DNA from: Parerythrobacter lutipelagi
GTDB taxonomy: Bacteria; Pseudomonadota; Alphaproteobacteria; Sphingomonadales; Sphingomonadaceae
DNA: 64,000 nucleotides
Assembly: GCF_005434975.1 (NCBI RefSeq)
Contig: NZ_SKCJ01000001.1
Span: forward strand, 1,126,001 to 1,190,000
Direction: 5' to 3'
Both the position numbers and the translations under genes were made by a program. Of this stretch, positions 17,086 to 25,812 are shown piece after piece. The notes under the pieces were generated by a model that saw only the letters and a list, made by a program, of their open reading frames with translations, made no database searches and had not been told where the DNA came from. Each line of letters opens with the position of its first letter. The stretch's first letter is position 1.

Positions 17086-18138
17086 ATGAACAAGTGGCTT
17101 TACTACCTCGGCCTGACGCTGGCCGCGGCTTTCCTCGCTCTCACGGTCCTCAACGCCAGCTGGCTTGCACCCGAACCGCGCGGGTCGGTCAAACTGATCT
17201 CGCAACGCGGAGTCGGGCAGCTTGGCTCGGCCCAGAGCGCAGGAGGAGGCCCCTGCACTGCCAAGCGGATCGAACCCGTCTATCACGACTATATCGAGAA
17301 CACCGTCACCGGTATCCGCCGCTCGCTCGCGCATGGGGCGAAGATGGCGCAAGTCGATATCGCGCCGACCAGCGACGGCAGGATCGCAGTGTTTCGCGAC
17401 CCGGCGCTGGACTGCCGCACCGATGGCACCGGGCCGTTGCGCGACAAGACCATGACTGAACTGCAACGGCTCGACATGGGCCATGGCTACACCGCAGACG
17501 GTGGCGAGACCTACCCGTTGCGCGGTAAAGTCGCGGGCCGGATGCCCGAGTTGAAACAGGTCATCGCCAACATCCCGCGGAACAAGCAGCTGATGTACCA
17601 TTTCACATCCGGCGACCCGCGCGAGGCCGATCTGCTCGCCGCCGCGCTGGCGGAAGCCGGGCGCGATCCGGTGGCAGCGGGCGATGCCTTCTATGGCGAC
17701 GCAGCGCCGGTCGAAGCAGTGCGCAAACGCTATCCTGATGTCTGGGCCTTCACCCCGGAAGAAGGGCAGAAATGCGCGAGCGATTACATCCTGACGGGCT
17801 GGTCCAGCGTGCTTCCGGCAAGCTGCAGGGGCGGGACAATGGTCATCCCGCTCAACCGCCAGTTCCTCTATTGGGGCTGGCCCAACCGGCTGATCGCGCG
17901 AATGGCGGAGCATGGCGGCAAAGTCATCGTCGGCGGACCGGCGGATAGCGGCCGTCCAGATGCCGGGCTGACTGTGCCCGAACAGCTTGGCGAGATCCCG
18001 TCGAGCTTCAACGGATATGTCTGGGTGGAGGATAGCTGGAACATCCCGCCCGCGCTCAATCCGGGGCTGGACCGCCGGACCATCGAGCAGCGCGAAGCCG
18101 CCGCCGCCGCGATCACCCGGCGGCTGGAAGCGCAATAG
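17086..18138 (+). CDS. Glycerophosphodiester phosphodiesterase-like protein with altered catalytic motifs
   Basis: This 350-residue protein has an N-terminal membrane anchor (LYYLGLTLAAAFLALTVLN) and a GDPD-like TIM-barrel region. It starts 1 base after ribF ends. The family's HRG reads ISQRGVGQ here, the ExD pair reads MAQVDIAPTSDG, and the catalytic HD reads VFRDPALD; only the ENT motif (IENTVTG) is kept. Both general acid/base histidines and one metal-binding Glu therefore appear replaced. It may be a non-catalytic or re-purposed homologue. The rest (DMGHGYTADGGETYPLRGK) fits a sphingomonad GDPD-like subfamily. Confidence 0.82.
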   Translation: MNKWLYYLGLTLAAAFLALTVLNASWLAPEPRGSVKLISQRGVGQLGSAQSAGGGPCTAKRIEPVYHDYIENTVTGIRRSLAHGAKMAQVDIAPTSDGRIAVFRDPALDCRTDGTGPLRDKTMTELQRLDMGHGYTADGGETYPLRGKVAGRMPELKQVIANIPRNKQLMYHFTSGDPREADLLAAALAEAGRDPVAAGDAFYGDAAPVEAVRKRYPDVWAFTPEEGQKCASDYILTGWSSVLPASCRGGTMVIPLNRQFLYWGWPNRLIARMAEHGGKVIVGGPADSGRPDAGLTVPEQLGEIPSSFNGYVWVEDSWNIPPALNPGLDRRTIEQREAAAAAITRRLEAQ

Positions 18139-18178
18139 GCTTTATCCGCAGCGCCGAATCGGTTAGCGGCCACATCCT

Positions 18179-21100
18179 ATGTCTGAACCCGAAGCCACAG
18201 CGCGCGATTACAAAGATACGGTCTTCTTGCCGAAGACCGCATTTCCCATGAAAGCTGGCCTTCCGCAGAAGGAACCGGGCATTCTGGCGCGCTGGCAGGA
18301 AATCGGACTGTATCAGAAGCTGCGCGAGGAGCGCGCCGGGCGAGAGAAGTTCATCCTGCATGACGGCCCGCCCTACGCCAATGGCGACATGCATATCGGC
18401 CATGCGCTGAACCGCATCCTGAAGGACATGGTGGTGCGCAGCCAGACCCTGCTCGGCAAGGATGCGCCCTTCGTGCCCGGGTGGGACTGCCACGGCCTGC
18501 CGATCGAATGGAAGGTCGAGGAACAGTACCGCAAGAAGAAGCGCGACAAGAAGGAAGTCCCGGCCAAGGAATTCCGCGCCGAATGCCGCGCCTATGCACA
18601 GGGCTGGGTCGATACGCAGCGCGAACAGCTCAAGCGCCTCGGCCTGATGGCGGATTTCGACAATCCGTATCTGACGATGCAGTTCGAAAGCGAAGCGACC
18701 ATCGTCGCCGAGCTGATGAAATTCGTGGAAAGCGGCAATCTCTATCGCGGATCGAAGCCGGTGATGTGGAGCCCGGTCGAGGAAACCGCGCTGGCCGAAG
18801 CCGAAGTCGAGTACGAGGACATCACCTCGACTCAGATCGACGTGGCCTTCGAGATCGTGGAATCACCGATCCCCGAACTGGTCGGCGCGCATGCGGTAAT
18901 CTGGACCACCACGCCGTGGACGATCCCGGTGAACCAGGCTTTAGCCTATGGGCCGGACATCGATTATCGGCTCCTCGACATCACTTACGATGCCGGAGCG
19001 CCAGATGGGCAGTCGCCGCAGGCTGGGACGGTAGCAACCGTCGAGGCCGCCGAAGCTGCAGGGCTTCCAGCAGACGCTACTCGAATCCTAATTGCCTACG
19101 ACCTTGTCGGCCAGTTCAAGGCTAGGCTGAATGCAGCTCTCTCCAAGCTCAATATCGAAGGCGCTGTCGAGCCGACGGTAAATGTCTTTGATGCCCTCGG
19201 GGTCAAGAATAGCCGATACAAAGGCTCCGAACTCGCCGGAACCGTCGCGCGCCACCCGATGCACCATCTCGGCGGATTCTACGCCAAGCCGCGCCCGTTC
19301 CTGCCGGGCGACTTCGTCACCACCGACAGCGGTACGGGCCTCGTCCATATGTCGCCCGACCATGGCGAGGACGATTTCGATCTGTGCAAGGCCAATGGGC
19401 TGGACCCGGTCTTCGCGGTCATGGACAATGGCGTCTATCGCGACGACTGGGCGTGGCTCGGTGCCGACGACCTCGACAATGAAGGCAAGCCGCGCCGTCG
19501 CAGCGTGATCAACAAGCCGTTCAATGCGCCGGACGGCCCGATCTGCAGCGACCTACGCGCAGCAGGCGCGTTGCTCTCCGCATCGGAGGATTACGCGCAC
19601 TCCTATCCGCATTCGTGGCGCTCCAAAGCCAAGGTCATCTACCGCTGCACGCCGCAATGGTTCGTGCCGATGGACAAGCCGCTCGACACCGGCGATTTCG
19701 ATGTCGGCGTGCCCGAAGGCTTCGGCGCGGCGGTCGCGCTGTTCACCTCGAAAGACCATTCGACCCTGCGCGAGATTGCCATGCGCGAGATCGACCGGGT
19801 CCAGTTCTATCCGCCCAAGGGCAAACGGCGCCTCGGCTCGATGGTCGAAGGGCGGCCCGACTGGGTGCTCAGCCGCCAGCGCGCCTGGGGCGTGCCGATC
19901 ACGCTGTTCGTGCGGCCCGATGGCAGCTATCTGCAGGACAGCTCAGTCAACGCCCGCGTCGTCGCCGCGGTGCGCGAGCAGGGCGTGGATGCCTGGGACG
20001 AAAGCCGCAAGGCCGAGTTCCTCGGTGAGGCGCACAATTCAGACGAGTTCGAGATGGTCACCGACATTCTCGACGTGTGGTTCGATTCGGGCTGCACCCA
20101 CGCCTTCACGCTGGAGGGGGACCGCTGGCCCGACCAGCGCTGGCCGGCCGATCTCTATCTCGAAGGCAGCGACCAGCATCGCGGCTGGTTCCAGTCTTCC
20201 CTGCTCGAAAGCAGCGCGACGCGGGGCCGCGCGCCTTATGACGCGGTGCTGACCCATGGGTTCACCATGGATTCCAAGGGCAAGAAGATGTCGAAATCGC
20301 TCGGCAACACGATCGACCCGCGCAAGGTGATGGAACAGACCGGGGCGGACATCATCCGCCTGTGGGCGCTCTCTGTCGATTTCACCGAAGATCACCGCAT
20401 CGGTGACGAGATCCTGAAAGGTGTCGGCGACCAGTACCGCAAGCTGCGCAACACTTTTCGCTACATGCTCGGCGCGCTCGACGGCTATGTCGGCGATATG
20501 TCGGACGCGACGGAAATCCCCGAGCTGGAAGTCTATGTCCTCTCGTTGCTGGCCGAGCTTGACGCGAAAATGCGCAAGGCGGCCGAAGAATACGACTTCA
20601 ACACCTACACCCGCCTGCTGGTGGATTTCTGCAACGAGGACCTGAGCGCCTTCTTCTTCGATATCCGCAAGGACCGGCTCTATTGCGACGGGGCGGAAGA
20701 TCCCGCGCGCAACGCCTATCGTGCGGTGCTAGACATCCTGTTCCATGCGCTGGTGCGCTATGCCGCGCCGGTACTGGTCTTCACCGCCGAAGAAGTGTGG
20801 CAGACCCGCTACCCCGAAGACGGCGAGCAGGACGGCAGCGTCCATCTGCTCGACTGGCCGAGCATTCCGCCGGTCGGCGCGCCCGATGCGCGCTGGGCGC
20901 AGCTGCGGACCTTGCGCGAACAGGTGATGGAAGCGATCGAGCCGCTGCGGCGCGACAAGACCATCCGCTCCGGCCTCGAAGCGGATGTCACCGTACCTGC
21001 CGCTGCCGTGCCTGAAGGGTTCACCGATGATCGGCTCGCCGAGCTGTTCATCACCGCGTCAGTCACCCGCAGCAATAGCGACGCGGTGACTGTAACACGC

Positions 21101-21214
21101 ACCACCGACCACAAATGCGGCCGTTGCTGGCGCCTGCTTCCCGAAGTCGAGGAAGACGGCGCGCTGTGCGATCGCTGCGACAAGGTCGTTTCGGAAATGG
21201 ATGCTGCGGCATGA
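18179..21214 (+). CDS. ileS: Isoleucyl-tRNA synthetase
   Basis: This 1011-residue class Ia synthetase charges tRNA-Ile. The HIGH motif is in YANGDMHIGHALNRILKD and KMSKS in KGKKMSKSLGNTIDP. The editing (CP1) domain is marked by IWTTTPWTIPVNQALAYG and GLVHMSPDHGEDDFDL. A C-terminal zinc motif (CGRCWRLLPEV...CDRC) is present. It is about 70 residues longer than E. coli IleRS. The segment from about residue 269 to 346 (18985-19215) is less familiar and has more A/T at codon third positions than its flanks. ATGA overlap with lspA. Confidence 0.97.
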   Translation: MSEPEATARDYKDTVFLPKTAFPMKAGLPQKEPGILARWQEIGLYQKLREERAGREKFILHDGPPYANGDMHIGHALNRILKDMVVRSQTLLGKDAPFVPGWDCHGLPIEWKVEEQYRKKKRDKKEVPAKEFRAECRAYAQGWVDTQREQLKRLGLMADFDNPYLTMQFESEATIVAELMKFVESGNLYRGSKPVMWSPVEETALAEAEVEYEDITSTQIDVAFEIVESPIPELVGAHAVIWTTTPWTIPVNQALAYGPDIDYRLLDITYDAGAPDGQSPQAGTVATVEAAEAAGLPADATRILIAYDLVGQFKARLNAALSKLNIEGAVEPTVNVFDALGVKNSRYKGSELAGTVARHPMHHLGGFYAKPRPFLPGDFVTTDSGTGLVHMSPDHGEDDFDLCKANGLDPVFAVMDNGVYRDDWAWLGADDLDNEGKPRRRSVINKPFNAPDGPICSDLRAAGALLSASEDYAHSYPHSWRSKAKVIYRCTPQWFVPMDKPLDTGDFDVGVPEGFGAAVALFTSKDHSTLREIAMREIDRVQFYPPKGKRRLGSMVEGRPDWVLSRQRAWGVPITLFVRPDGSYLQDSSVNARVVAAVREQGVDAWDESRKAEFLGEAHNSDEFEMVTDILDVWFDSGCTHAFTLEGDRWPDQRWPADLYLEGSDQHRGWFQSSLLESSATRGRAPYDAVLTHGFTMDSKGKKMSKSLGNTIDPRKVMEQTGADIIRLWALSVDFTEDHRIGDEILKGVGDQYRKLRNTFRYMLGALDGYVGDMSDATEIPELEVYVLSLLAELDAKMRKAAEEYDFNTYTRLLVDFCNEDLSAFFFDIRKDRLYCDGAEDPARNAYRAVLDILFHALVRYAAPVLVFTAEEVWQTRYPEDGEQDGSVHLLDWPSIPPVGAPDARWAQLRTLREQVMEAIEPLRRDKTIRSGLEADVTVPAAAVPEGFTDDRLAELFITASVTRSNSDAVTVTRTTDHKCGRCWRLLPEVEEDGALCDRCDKVVSEMDAAA

Positions 21215-21723
21215 GTATCGTCACAAAACCCCGCCTGATCGGCCTCGCGCTGGCCGCGGTGATTTTCGCGGTCGACCAGTGGGTCAAACGGCTCGTCGAT
21301 GTCGACCTGAAGATGCGCTTGGGCGAGACGATCGACCTGCTGCCGTTCTTCGACCTGACCAGAGTGCACAATTACGGCGTATCGATGGGCATGTTCACTG
21401 CAACCAGCCCGGAAATGCGCTGGGGTCTGGTGCTGGTGACCGCTGCCATAGCAGTCATCGTCACCATCTGGATGCTGCGCGAGAAAGCGCAATGGGACAT
21501 CATCGGGCTGAGCCTGATTCTCGGCGGGGCGCTGGGCAATATCGTCGACCGGTTCCGCTTCGGCTATGTCCTCGACTATGCCGATTTCCATATCGGCGAA
21601 TTCCGCCCGTTCCTGATTTTCAACATTGCCGATGCCGCTATCACCATCGGTGTCGTCATCATCCTTGCCCGCGCGTTGTTCATTCGCGATAAGGGCGAAG
21701 AAGCACAAACCGAACCGGCGTAA
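21211..21723 (+). CDS. lspA: Lipoprotein signal peptidase (signal peptidase II)
   Basis: This protein of about 170 residues is the inner-membrane aspartyl protease that removes signal peptides from prolipoproteins. It has four membrane segments. The conserved regions include VHNYGVSMGMF, and GGALGNIVDRFRFGYVLDYADFH with the two catalytic Asp residues. The start is ATG 21211, overlapping the ileS stop (ATGA); ileS-lspA is a widely conserved pair. The next gene encodes a lipoprotein that would be a substrate. Confidence 0.97.
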   Translation: MSIVTKPRLIGLALAAVIFAVDQWVKRLVDVDLKMRLGETIDLLPFFDLTRVHNYGVSMGMFTATSPEMRWGLVLVTAAIAVIVTIWMLREKAQWDIIGLSLILGGALGNIVDRFRFGYVLDYADFHIGEFRPFLIFNIADAAITIGVVIILARALFIRDKGEEAQTEPA

Positions 21724-21743
21724 GCCACCCGGAGAGCCTGACT

Positions 21744-22154
21744 ATGCATATTTCGACCAAACTCATCCTTCTTGCCGGCGGCAGCGCCATGCTGGCGGCC
21801 TGCGGCGGCGGCGGCATTCTGACCCGTGAGCGTCCGGACGAGATGGCCGTGCAACGGCAGGCGCCGCTGGTCGTCCCGCCGGACTTCAACCTCGTCCCGC
21901 CATCGGCAGGCGCGCCGCGCCCGGCAGAAGGCACCGCGAGCGAACAGGCGCTCGAAGCCCTGTTTGGCGGCCCGGCACCGCGCAGCCAGATCGAAACCAG
22001 CGCGCTCGACCGCGCCGGGGTTGCGGCACCGGGCATCCGCTCCTCGGTTGGCGATCCGGAAACCAACACCGTCGCCAAAGGCCGCGTGACCCGCGACATC
22101 ATCGCCGCCCCCGAAGGTGACGGCCAGTTCGCAAGCGCAGTGATTCCGGGCTAA
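21744..22154 (+). CDS. DUF3035 lipoprotein, BamF-like
   Basis: This 136-residue secreted lipoprotein has a signal peptide ending in the lipobox LAAC, followed by a glycine-rich linker. The DUF3035 core is recognisable as RERPDEMAVQRQAPLVVPPDFNL. In Caulobacter a DUF3035 protein was identified as BamF, a small subunit of the outer-membrane beta-barrel assembly complex; the equivalence here is by family only. It lies 20 bases after lspA and probably ends the long operon. Hairpins follow at 22186 onward. Confidence 0.88.
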   Translation: MHISTKLILLAGGSAMLAACGGGGILTRERPDEMAVQRQAPLVVPPDFNLVPPSAGAPRPAEGTASEQALEALFGGPAPRSQIETSALDRAGVAAPGIRSSVGDPETNTVAKGRVTRDIIAAPEGDGQFASAVIPG

Positions 22155-22185
22155 CTGCTTCTCTTGTTTCGCCTCAATCGCCGGC

Positions 22186-22416
22186 GGGCCCATTCGGGCC
22201 CTTAGGCTTTCCTCGCTTTCGGTCACTCCGTGACCTTCGCTGCGGGCGGCCCTTTGGGCCTTTGGCTGACGCGACCAGGAACCCGGTCGAATTCGAGTGG
22301 CTTGGAATGGTTCGGTCCGCGACCAGCGGACCGCGAGCGCACGCGGGCGAGCCGCAGGTGCCCCGAAGCGAAGCGGAGGGAACAGCACCGAGGACGAACC
22401 GACGGATGTCGGTTCG
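22186..22416. repeat. Hairpin array in the 516-base gene-free spacer (part 1)
   Basis: Between the BamF-like gene and the CBS-domain gene no protein-coding signal is convincing. Perfect inverted repeats stand in series: GGGCCC-ATTC-GGGCCC (22186-22201), GGTCAC-TCC-GTGACC (22221-22235), GGCCC-TTT-GGGCC (22248-22260), GGTCCGC-GACCA-GCGGACC (22314-22332) and CGAACCGAC-GGAT-GTCGGTTCG (22395-22416). The first could terminate the upstream operon. The series resembles dispersed intergenic repeat elements (REP/BIME-like) seen in other bacteria; whether it is repeated elsewhere in this genome cannot be tested in the window. Confidence 0.55.
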
Positions 22417-22601
22417 AAAAACAAGGGATCAGAACGCTTCGACACGCACCTGCGAATATTGCTGTCCTACATCACCGGCGGCGTGGCATGGTCTGCATAT
22501 GATCTTTGCCGGACAAGCGCCACAACAACTTTCAGAGCCTCATGAGGGGGCGGGCCCTCCCATCAACACCGGTCTTGCAAATTTTCTCGATTAGTATCGT
22601 A

Positions 22602-22668
22602 ATTTCAGCAGCTTAACTGAAATCGGGTAACTTGACAGGGTGTCAACTTCGTCAAGCAGCTGTCAAGC
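22602..22668. repeat. AT-richer end of the spacer with inverted and direct TTGAC repeats (part 2)
   Basis: ATTTCAG at 22602-22608 pairs with CTGAAAT at 22617-22623. TTGACA-GGG-TGTCAA (22632-22646) is a perfect 6-bp stem. The word GTCAA recurs at 22642, 22651 and 22662. CTTGACAG (22631-22638) and CTGTCAAG (22660-22667) form an 8-bp inverted pair. The segment lies just beyond the stop of the CBS-domain gene (22671, minus strand), so part of it may act in transcription termination. Confidence 0.4.
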
Positions 22669-22670
22669 GG

Positions 22671-23972
22671 TCAGTTATCCGGGGTTCGTGAGACGAGCAG
22701 CTTGTCGATCTTGCGGCCATCCATATCGACCACTTCGAAGCGCCAGCCCTGCTCTTCGAAGCTCTCGCCTTCGCGCGGCAGACGCTTGAGGACTGACAGG
22801 GCGAAACCCGCGACGGTCGCGAATTCGCGTTCGTCGCCATAATCCAGTCCGAGCCGTTCCGCGAGCTCTTCCGCCGATGTCCCGCCGGACACCAGCAGGC
22901 TGCCATCGGCGCGTTCGGTTACCGGCGGCTCGTCGCCCTCGTCTCGGTTGCTTTCGAAATGGCCGACCAGTGCCGTCAGCAAATCGACCGGCGTGATCAC
23001 GCCGTCGAGATGGCCGTATTCATCATGCACCATCGCCATCGCAACTTCGGATTGCTGGAGCAGGCGCAGCGCATCCATCGCGTCGAGCTGGTCCGGCACA
23101 ACCTCTGCCCGTTTCATCAAACGGCGCAGAGATACGGGCTTGTTTGCAACCATCTGCGCCAGGACTTCGCGCACTTTGACCACACCGACGATGCGGTCGG
23201 TCGAACCGATCCCGACCGGCAATAGCGAATGCGGACTTTGCTCGATCGCGTCGCGAATGGCCGCCTCGTCAGCTGTAAGCTCGACCCAGTCGATCTCTGT
23301 TCGCGGCGTCATCACTTCGCGCACCGGACGCTCTGCCAGCCGCACGACGCCGGCGAGGATGCTGCCCTGGTCTTTCTCGATCACGCCGTGGCGGCTTGCC
23401 TCGGCGAAGATCATATGCAGCTCTTCCGCGGTTACGCTCGATTGGCCTCCGGGCCGTACGCCAAGCAGGCGAATCAGCAAGCCGGATGAGGAATCAAGCA
23501 ACCATACGAAAGGCGCCGCGACCCGTGCCATCAAGGCCATCGGACGCGCCATGACGAGCGAGATGGGCACCGCTGCGCGAAGTGCGACTTGCTTGGGAAC
23601 GAGTTCGCCAACCACCAGGCTGAAATAGGTCGTTACGACGATGACCAGCGCAAATCCGGCCTCTTCTGCATATTCAGGCGGAAACCCTGTAGCTGCGAGG
23701 CGTTCGGCAACCGGCCCGCCGAGGCTTGCTCCGGAATAGGCTCCGTTGATGATCCCGATCAGAGTGATTCCGATCTGCACGGTCGACAGGAACTTGCCCG
23801 GGTTCGACGCAAGAGCGATCGCAGTCGCCGCGCTTCTGCTGCCGCGGTCGGCCGCGCCTTGCAGCTGCCCGGTGCGTGCAGAGACAATCGCCAGCTCTGA
23901 CATGGCGAATACGCCGTTGAGCACGATCAGCCCGGCGATAATGATCAGGTCGGTCCAAGGAAAGGGTGTCAC
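22671..23972 (-). CDS. CNNM/CorC-type membrane protein with CBS domains (hemolysin family)
   Basis: This protein of about 433 residues has an N-terminal DUF21 (CNNM transmembrane) domain of four hydrophobic segments (LIIIAGLIVLNGVFAMSELAIVSAR), a CBS pair (VREVMTPRTEIDWVELTADEA and AMAMVHDEYGHLDGVITPVDLL), and a C-terminal transporter-associated CorC_HlyC domain ending near EGESFEEQGWRFEVVDMDG. The family is linked to magnesium/cobalt homeostasis; the old hemolysin label is historical. I chose GTG 23972 (VTPFPWTDLI) because it aligns with family N-termini; an in-frame ATG at 24077 would add 35 unlikely residues. Confidence 0.9.
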   Translation of the reverse strand: MTPFPWTDLIIIAGLIVLNGVFAMSELAIVSARTGQLQGAADRGSRSAATAIALASNPGKFLSTVQIGITLIGIINGAYSGASLGGPVAERLAATGFPPEYAEEAGFALVIVVTTYFSLVVGELVPKQVALRAAVPISLVMARPMALMARVAAPFVWLLDSSSGLLIRLLGVRPGGQSSVTAEELHMIFAEASRHGVIEKDQGSILAGVVRLAERPVREVMTPRTEIDWVELTADEAAIRDAIEQSPHSLLPVGIGSTDRIVGVVKVREVLAQMVANKPVSLRRLMKRAEVVPDQLDAMDALRLLQQSEVAMAMVHDEYGHLDGVITPVDLLTALVGHFESNRDEGDEPPVTERADGSLLVSGGTSAEELAERLGLDYGDEREFATVAGFALSVLKRLPREGESFEEQGWRFEVVDMDGRKIDKLLVSRTPDN

Positions 23973-24150
23973 GTCGTCAGCGCTAGCAGAAACGGGGCCG
24001 CACGCCAGCCCGCTGTAAATTCTTGTGTGTGGATCATGCCATTCAGGAACGAGAGGCCCATGTCGAACGTATGACAAAGGTAGCGCGGTGTGCCGATGCG
24101 GTGGGACCGGTTATCTGCGCGCCAACAGAACAAGAAAGGGGAGACCCCCA

Positions 24151-24846
24151 ATGAAGAATTCAAAACTTTTGATCTCGAGCCTGGCCGCGATTTCGCTGGC
24201 AACCGTTTCCGGCTGTGTCACCGATCCCAACACGGGTGAGCAGAAGGTCTCGCGTACCGCCGGCGGCGCTGTAATCGGCGGCGCGCTGGGCTATTTGCTC
24301 GGCGATATTATCGGCGGTGACGCAGCCCGGATCATCGGTGCTGGCGTTGGCGGAACCGCAGGTGCCGTTCTCGGCAAGCAGTTCGACGACCAGATTCGCG
24401 AGCTTGACGAGGAAGTCGCCGGGACCGGCGTGGACGTCGAGGAAATCGGCGATCAGGACGCGATTCTGGTCCGCCTTCCCGATGGCGTGACCTTTGCAAC
24501 CGGCTCAGCCAATATCAATGCGGGCTTCTACGGCACGCTCGATTCGGTCGCTGCCAGCCTGGTCAAGTATCCCAACAGCCTGATCGATGTGTACGGCTTT
24601 ACCGATACGACCGGCTCGGACGCACTGAACCAGCGTCTGTCCGAGCAGCGCGCTCAGGCGGTTGCCGACTACCTCGTCTCGCGGGGCGTGGCGCGGTCGC
24701 GGATCGCGACACAGGGCTTTGGCGAACGGTATGATTACCTCCGCGTGAAGACCGGAGATGGCGTGGCTGAACCGCTCAACCGCCGGGTCGAAATCAAGAT
24801 CACACCGGTATCGCAGGACGACGTGCAGGCCGCTCAAGGCATGTAA
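24151..24846 (+). CDS. OmpA-family lipoprotein with glycine zipper (YiaD-like)
   Basis: This 231-residue lipoprotein has a signal peptide with lipobox VSGC, then a glycine-zipper segment (GGAVIGGALGYLLGDIIGG and GAGVGGTAGAVLG). A C-terminal OmpA/Pal peptidoglycan-binding domain is recognised by IDVYGFTDTTGSDALNQRLSEQRAQ and SRIATQGFGERY. It probably tethers the outer membrane to peptidoglycan. The start at ATG 24151 is preceded by AAAGGGGAGA, a strong ribosome-binding site. It is divergently placed from the CBS protein gene, and a clear terminator follows it (24873-24900). Confidence 0.93.
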   Translation: MKNSKLLISSLAAISLATVSGCVTDPNTGEQKVSRTAGGAVIGGALGYLLGDIIGGDAARIIGAGVGGTAGAVLGKQFDDQIRELDEEVAGTGVDVEEIGDQDAILVRLPDGVTFATGSANINAGFYGTLDSVAASLVKYPNSLIDVYGFTDTTGSDALNQRLSEQRAQAVADYLVSRGVARSRIATQGFGERYDYLRVKTGDGVAEPLNRRVEIKITPVSQDDVQAAQGM

Positions 24847-24872
24847 GTCTGCCAGCAATCAACTGACGCAGG

Positions 24873-24900
24873 AAAAGGCGGCCTTCGGGTCGCCTTTTTC
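24873..24900 (+). terminator. Factor-independent terminator of the OmpA-family gene
   Basis: AAAAGGCG (24873-24880) pairs with CGCCTTTT (24891-24898). The inner part GCC-TTCG-GGT adds a wobble pair and two G-C pairs, giving an 11-bp stem with a TTCG tetraloop that ends in a T-run. It lies 27 bases after the stop at 24846. It also faces the 3' end of the convergent phosphatase gene (stop at 24921) and could work in both directions. Confidence 0.85.
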
Positions 24901-24920
24901 GTTTGCGGGCTGGCGCAGGA

Positions 24921-25748
24921 TCAGATGCTGCCGGTCCCGGCGATGGAATGCGCGCGGTCGGCCAGATGATCGATTGCAGCGCCATGAATTGCCGGAGCAC
25001 TCACCAGCAGGCCAAAAGCGCGCGGATCGCGCTTGTTATAGGCGAGATTCTTGCCGAAGGCGTCGGTGGTCGCCGCGCCTGCTTCCCGCGCGATCAGCGC
25101 CGCAGCGCCAATATCCCATTCGAACCCCCAGCGGAGCGTCGCGATCAGGTCCGCTTCGTCCGCAGCGACCATTGCAATGCGCAGGGCGATGGAATTGGGC
25201 TTGTCCACCGTCGACAATATCTGATCGGTTTTGGGCAAGCTGTCGGCCGGGACTCTCGCTCCGGCGAATTCAGCCCGTGTCGACGCGACAAGGCGCGATC
25301 CATTGCGCCACGATCCTTGCCCGGCGATGCCAGTCCAGTGCTCACCCCTTCCGGGCGCGTCGAGCATCCCGATCAGCGGACGACCTTCGCTGATCAGCGC
25401 CACTGACACCGCCCAGCCGCTGCGCCCGCGCAGAAAATCGCGTGTTCCGTCGATCGGATCGACCAGCCAGATCAGGCCTTTATCGAGCCGGTCGGGTGCA
25501 TCGACCGTTTCTTCCGATAGCCAGCCAGCTGCAGGCAACAGCGCGCCAAGCTCGCGGTGCAGGAATGTATCGACCTCTATATCGGCGTCGCACACCGGGC
25601 TGCCAGGCTCTTTTTCCCAGCTCTTCACGGTGCCACCTGCCCCAGGCCACAGGGCATGCGCCATGCGGCCGGCTTCGCGGACAATCTCTTCGAGACGGGA
25701 ACGATCGATCACGCAAATCGCTCTGGGCGCAGAGAGGGCACTTTTCAA
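24921..25748 (-). CDS. Inositol-monophosphatase-family phosphatase (CysQ-like)
   Basis: This protein of up to 275 residues belongs to the Li-sensitive, Mg-dependent phosphatase superfamily. Metal-site motifs are intact: [26 protein letters not shown] (DPIDGT) and [16 protein letters not shown] (WDxA/G). The best functional guess is 3'(2'),5'-bisphosphate nucleotidase (CysQ) or a related small-molecule phosphatase; the sequence does not decide between them. The start is uncertain: ATG 25748, or a GTG at 25712 beginning VIDRSRLEE, which would suit family length better. It is divergent from sucC. Confidence 0.85.
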   Translation of the reverse strand: MKSALSAPRAICVIDRSRLEEIVREAGRMAHALWPGAGGTVKSWEKEPGSPVCDADIEVDTFLHRELGALLPAAGWLSEETVDAPDRLDKGLIWLVDPIDGTRDFLRGRSGWAVSVALISEGRPLIGMLDAPGRGEHWTGIAGQGSWRNGSRLVASTRAEFAGARVPADSLPKTDQILSTVDKPNSIALRIAMVAADEADLIATLRWGFEWDIGAAALIAREAGAATTDAFGKNLAYNKRDPRAFGLLVSAPAIHGAAIDHLADRAHSIAGTGSI

Positions 25749-25812
25749 GCGCGCTCATCCATGCTTAGGCGCGCTGAAGTCTACCCTACCTGCGGAAACG
25801 GAAAAAGAACCG

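Noticed and set aside
21576-22445. A 289-residue minus-strand frame covering the spacer, the BamF-like gene and the end of lspA
   Set aside because: It runs through hairpins and antisense to two well-supported genes. Its Arg/Pro/Ala-rich sequence shows no domain.
22230-22594. Plus-strand frames in the hairpin-rich spacer
   Set aside because: Three overlapping short frames exist, none with a ribosome-binding site or recognisable protein, and all cross strong inverted repeats.
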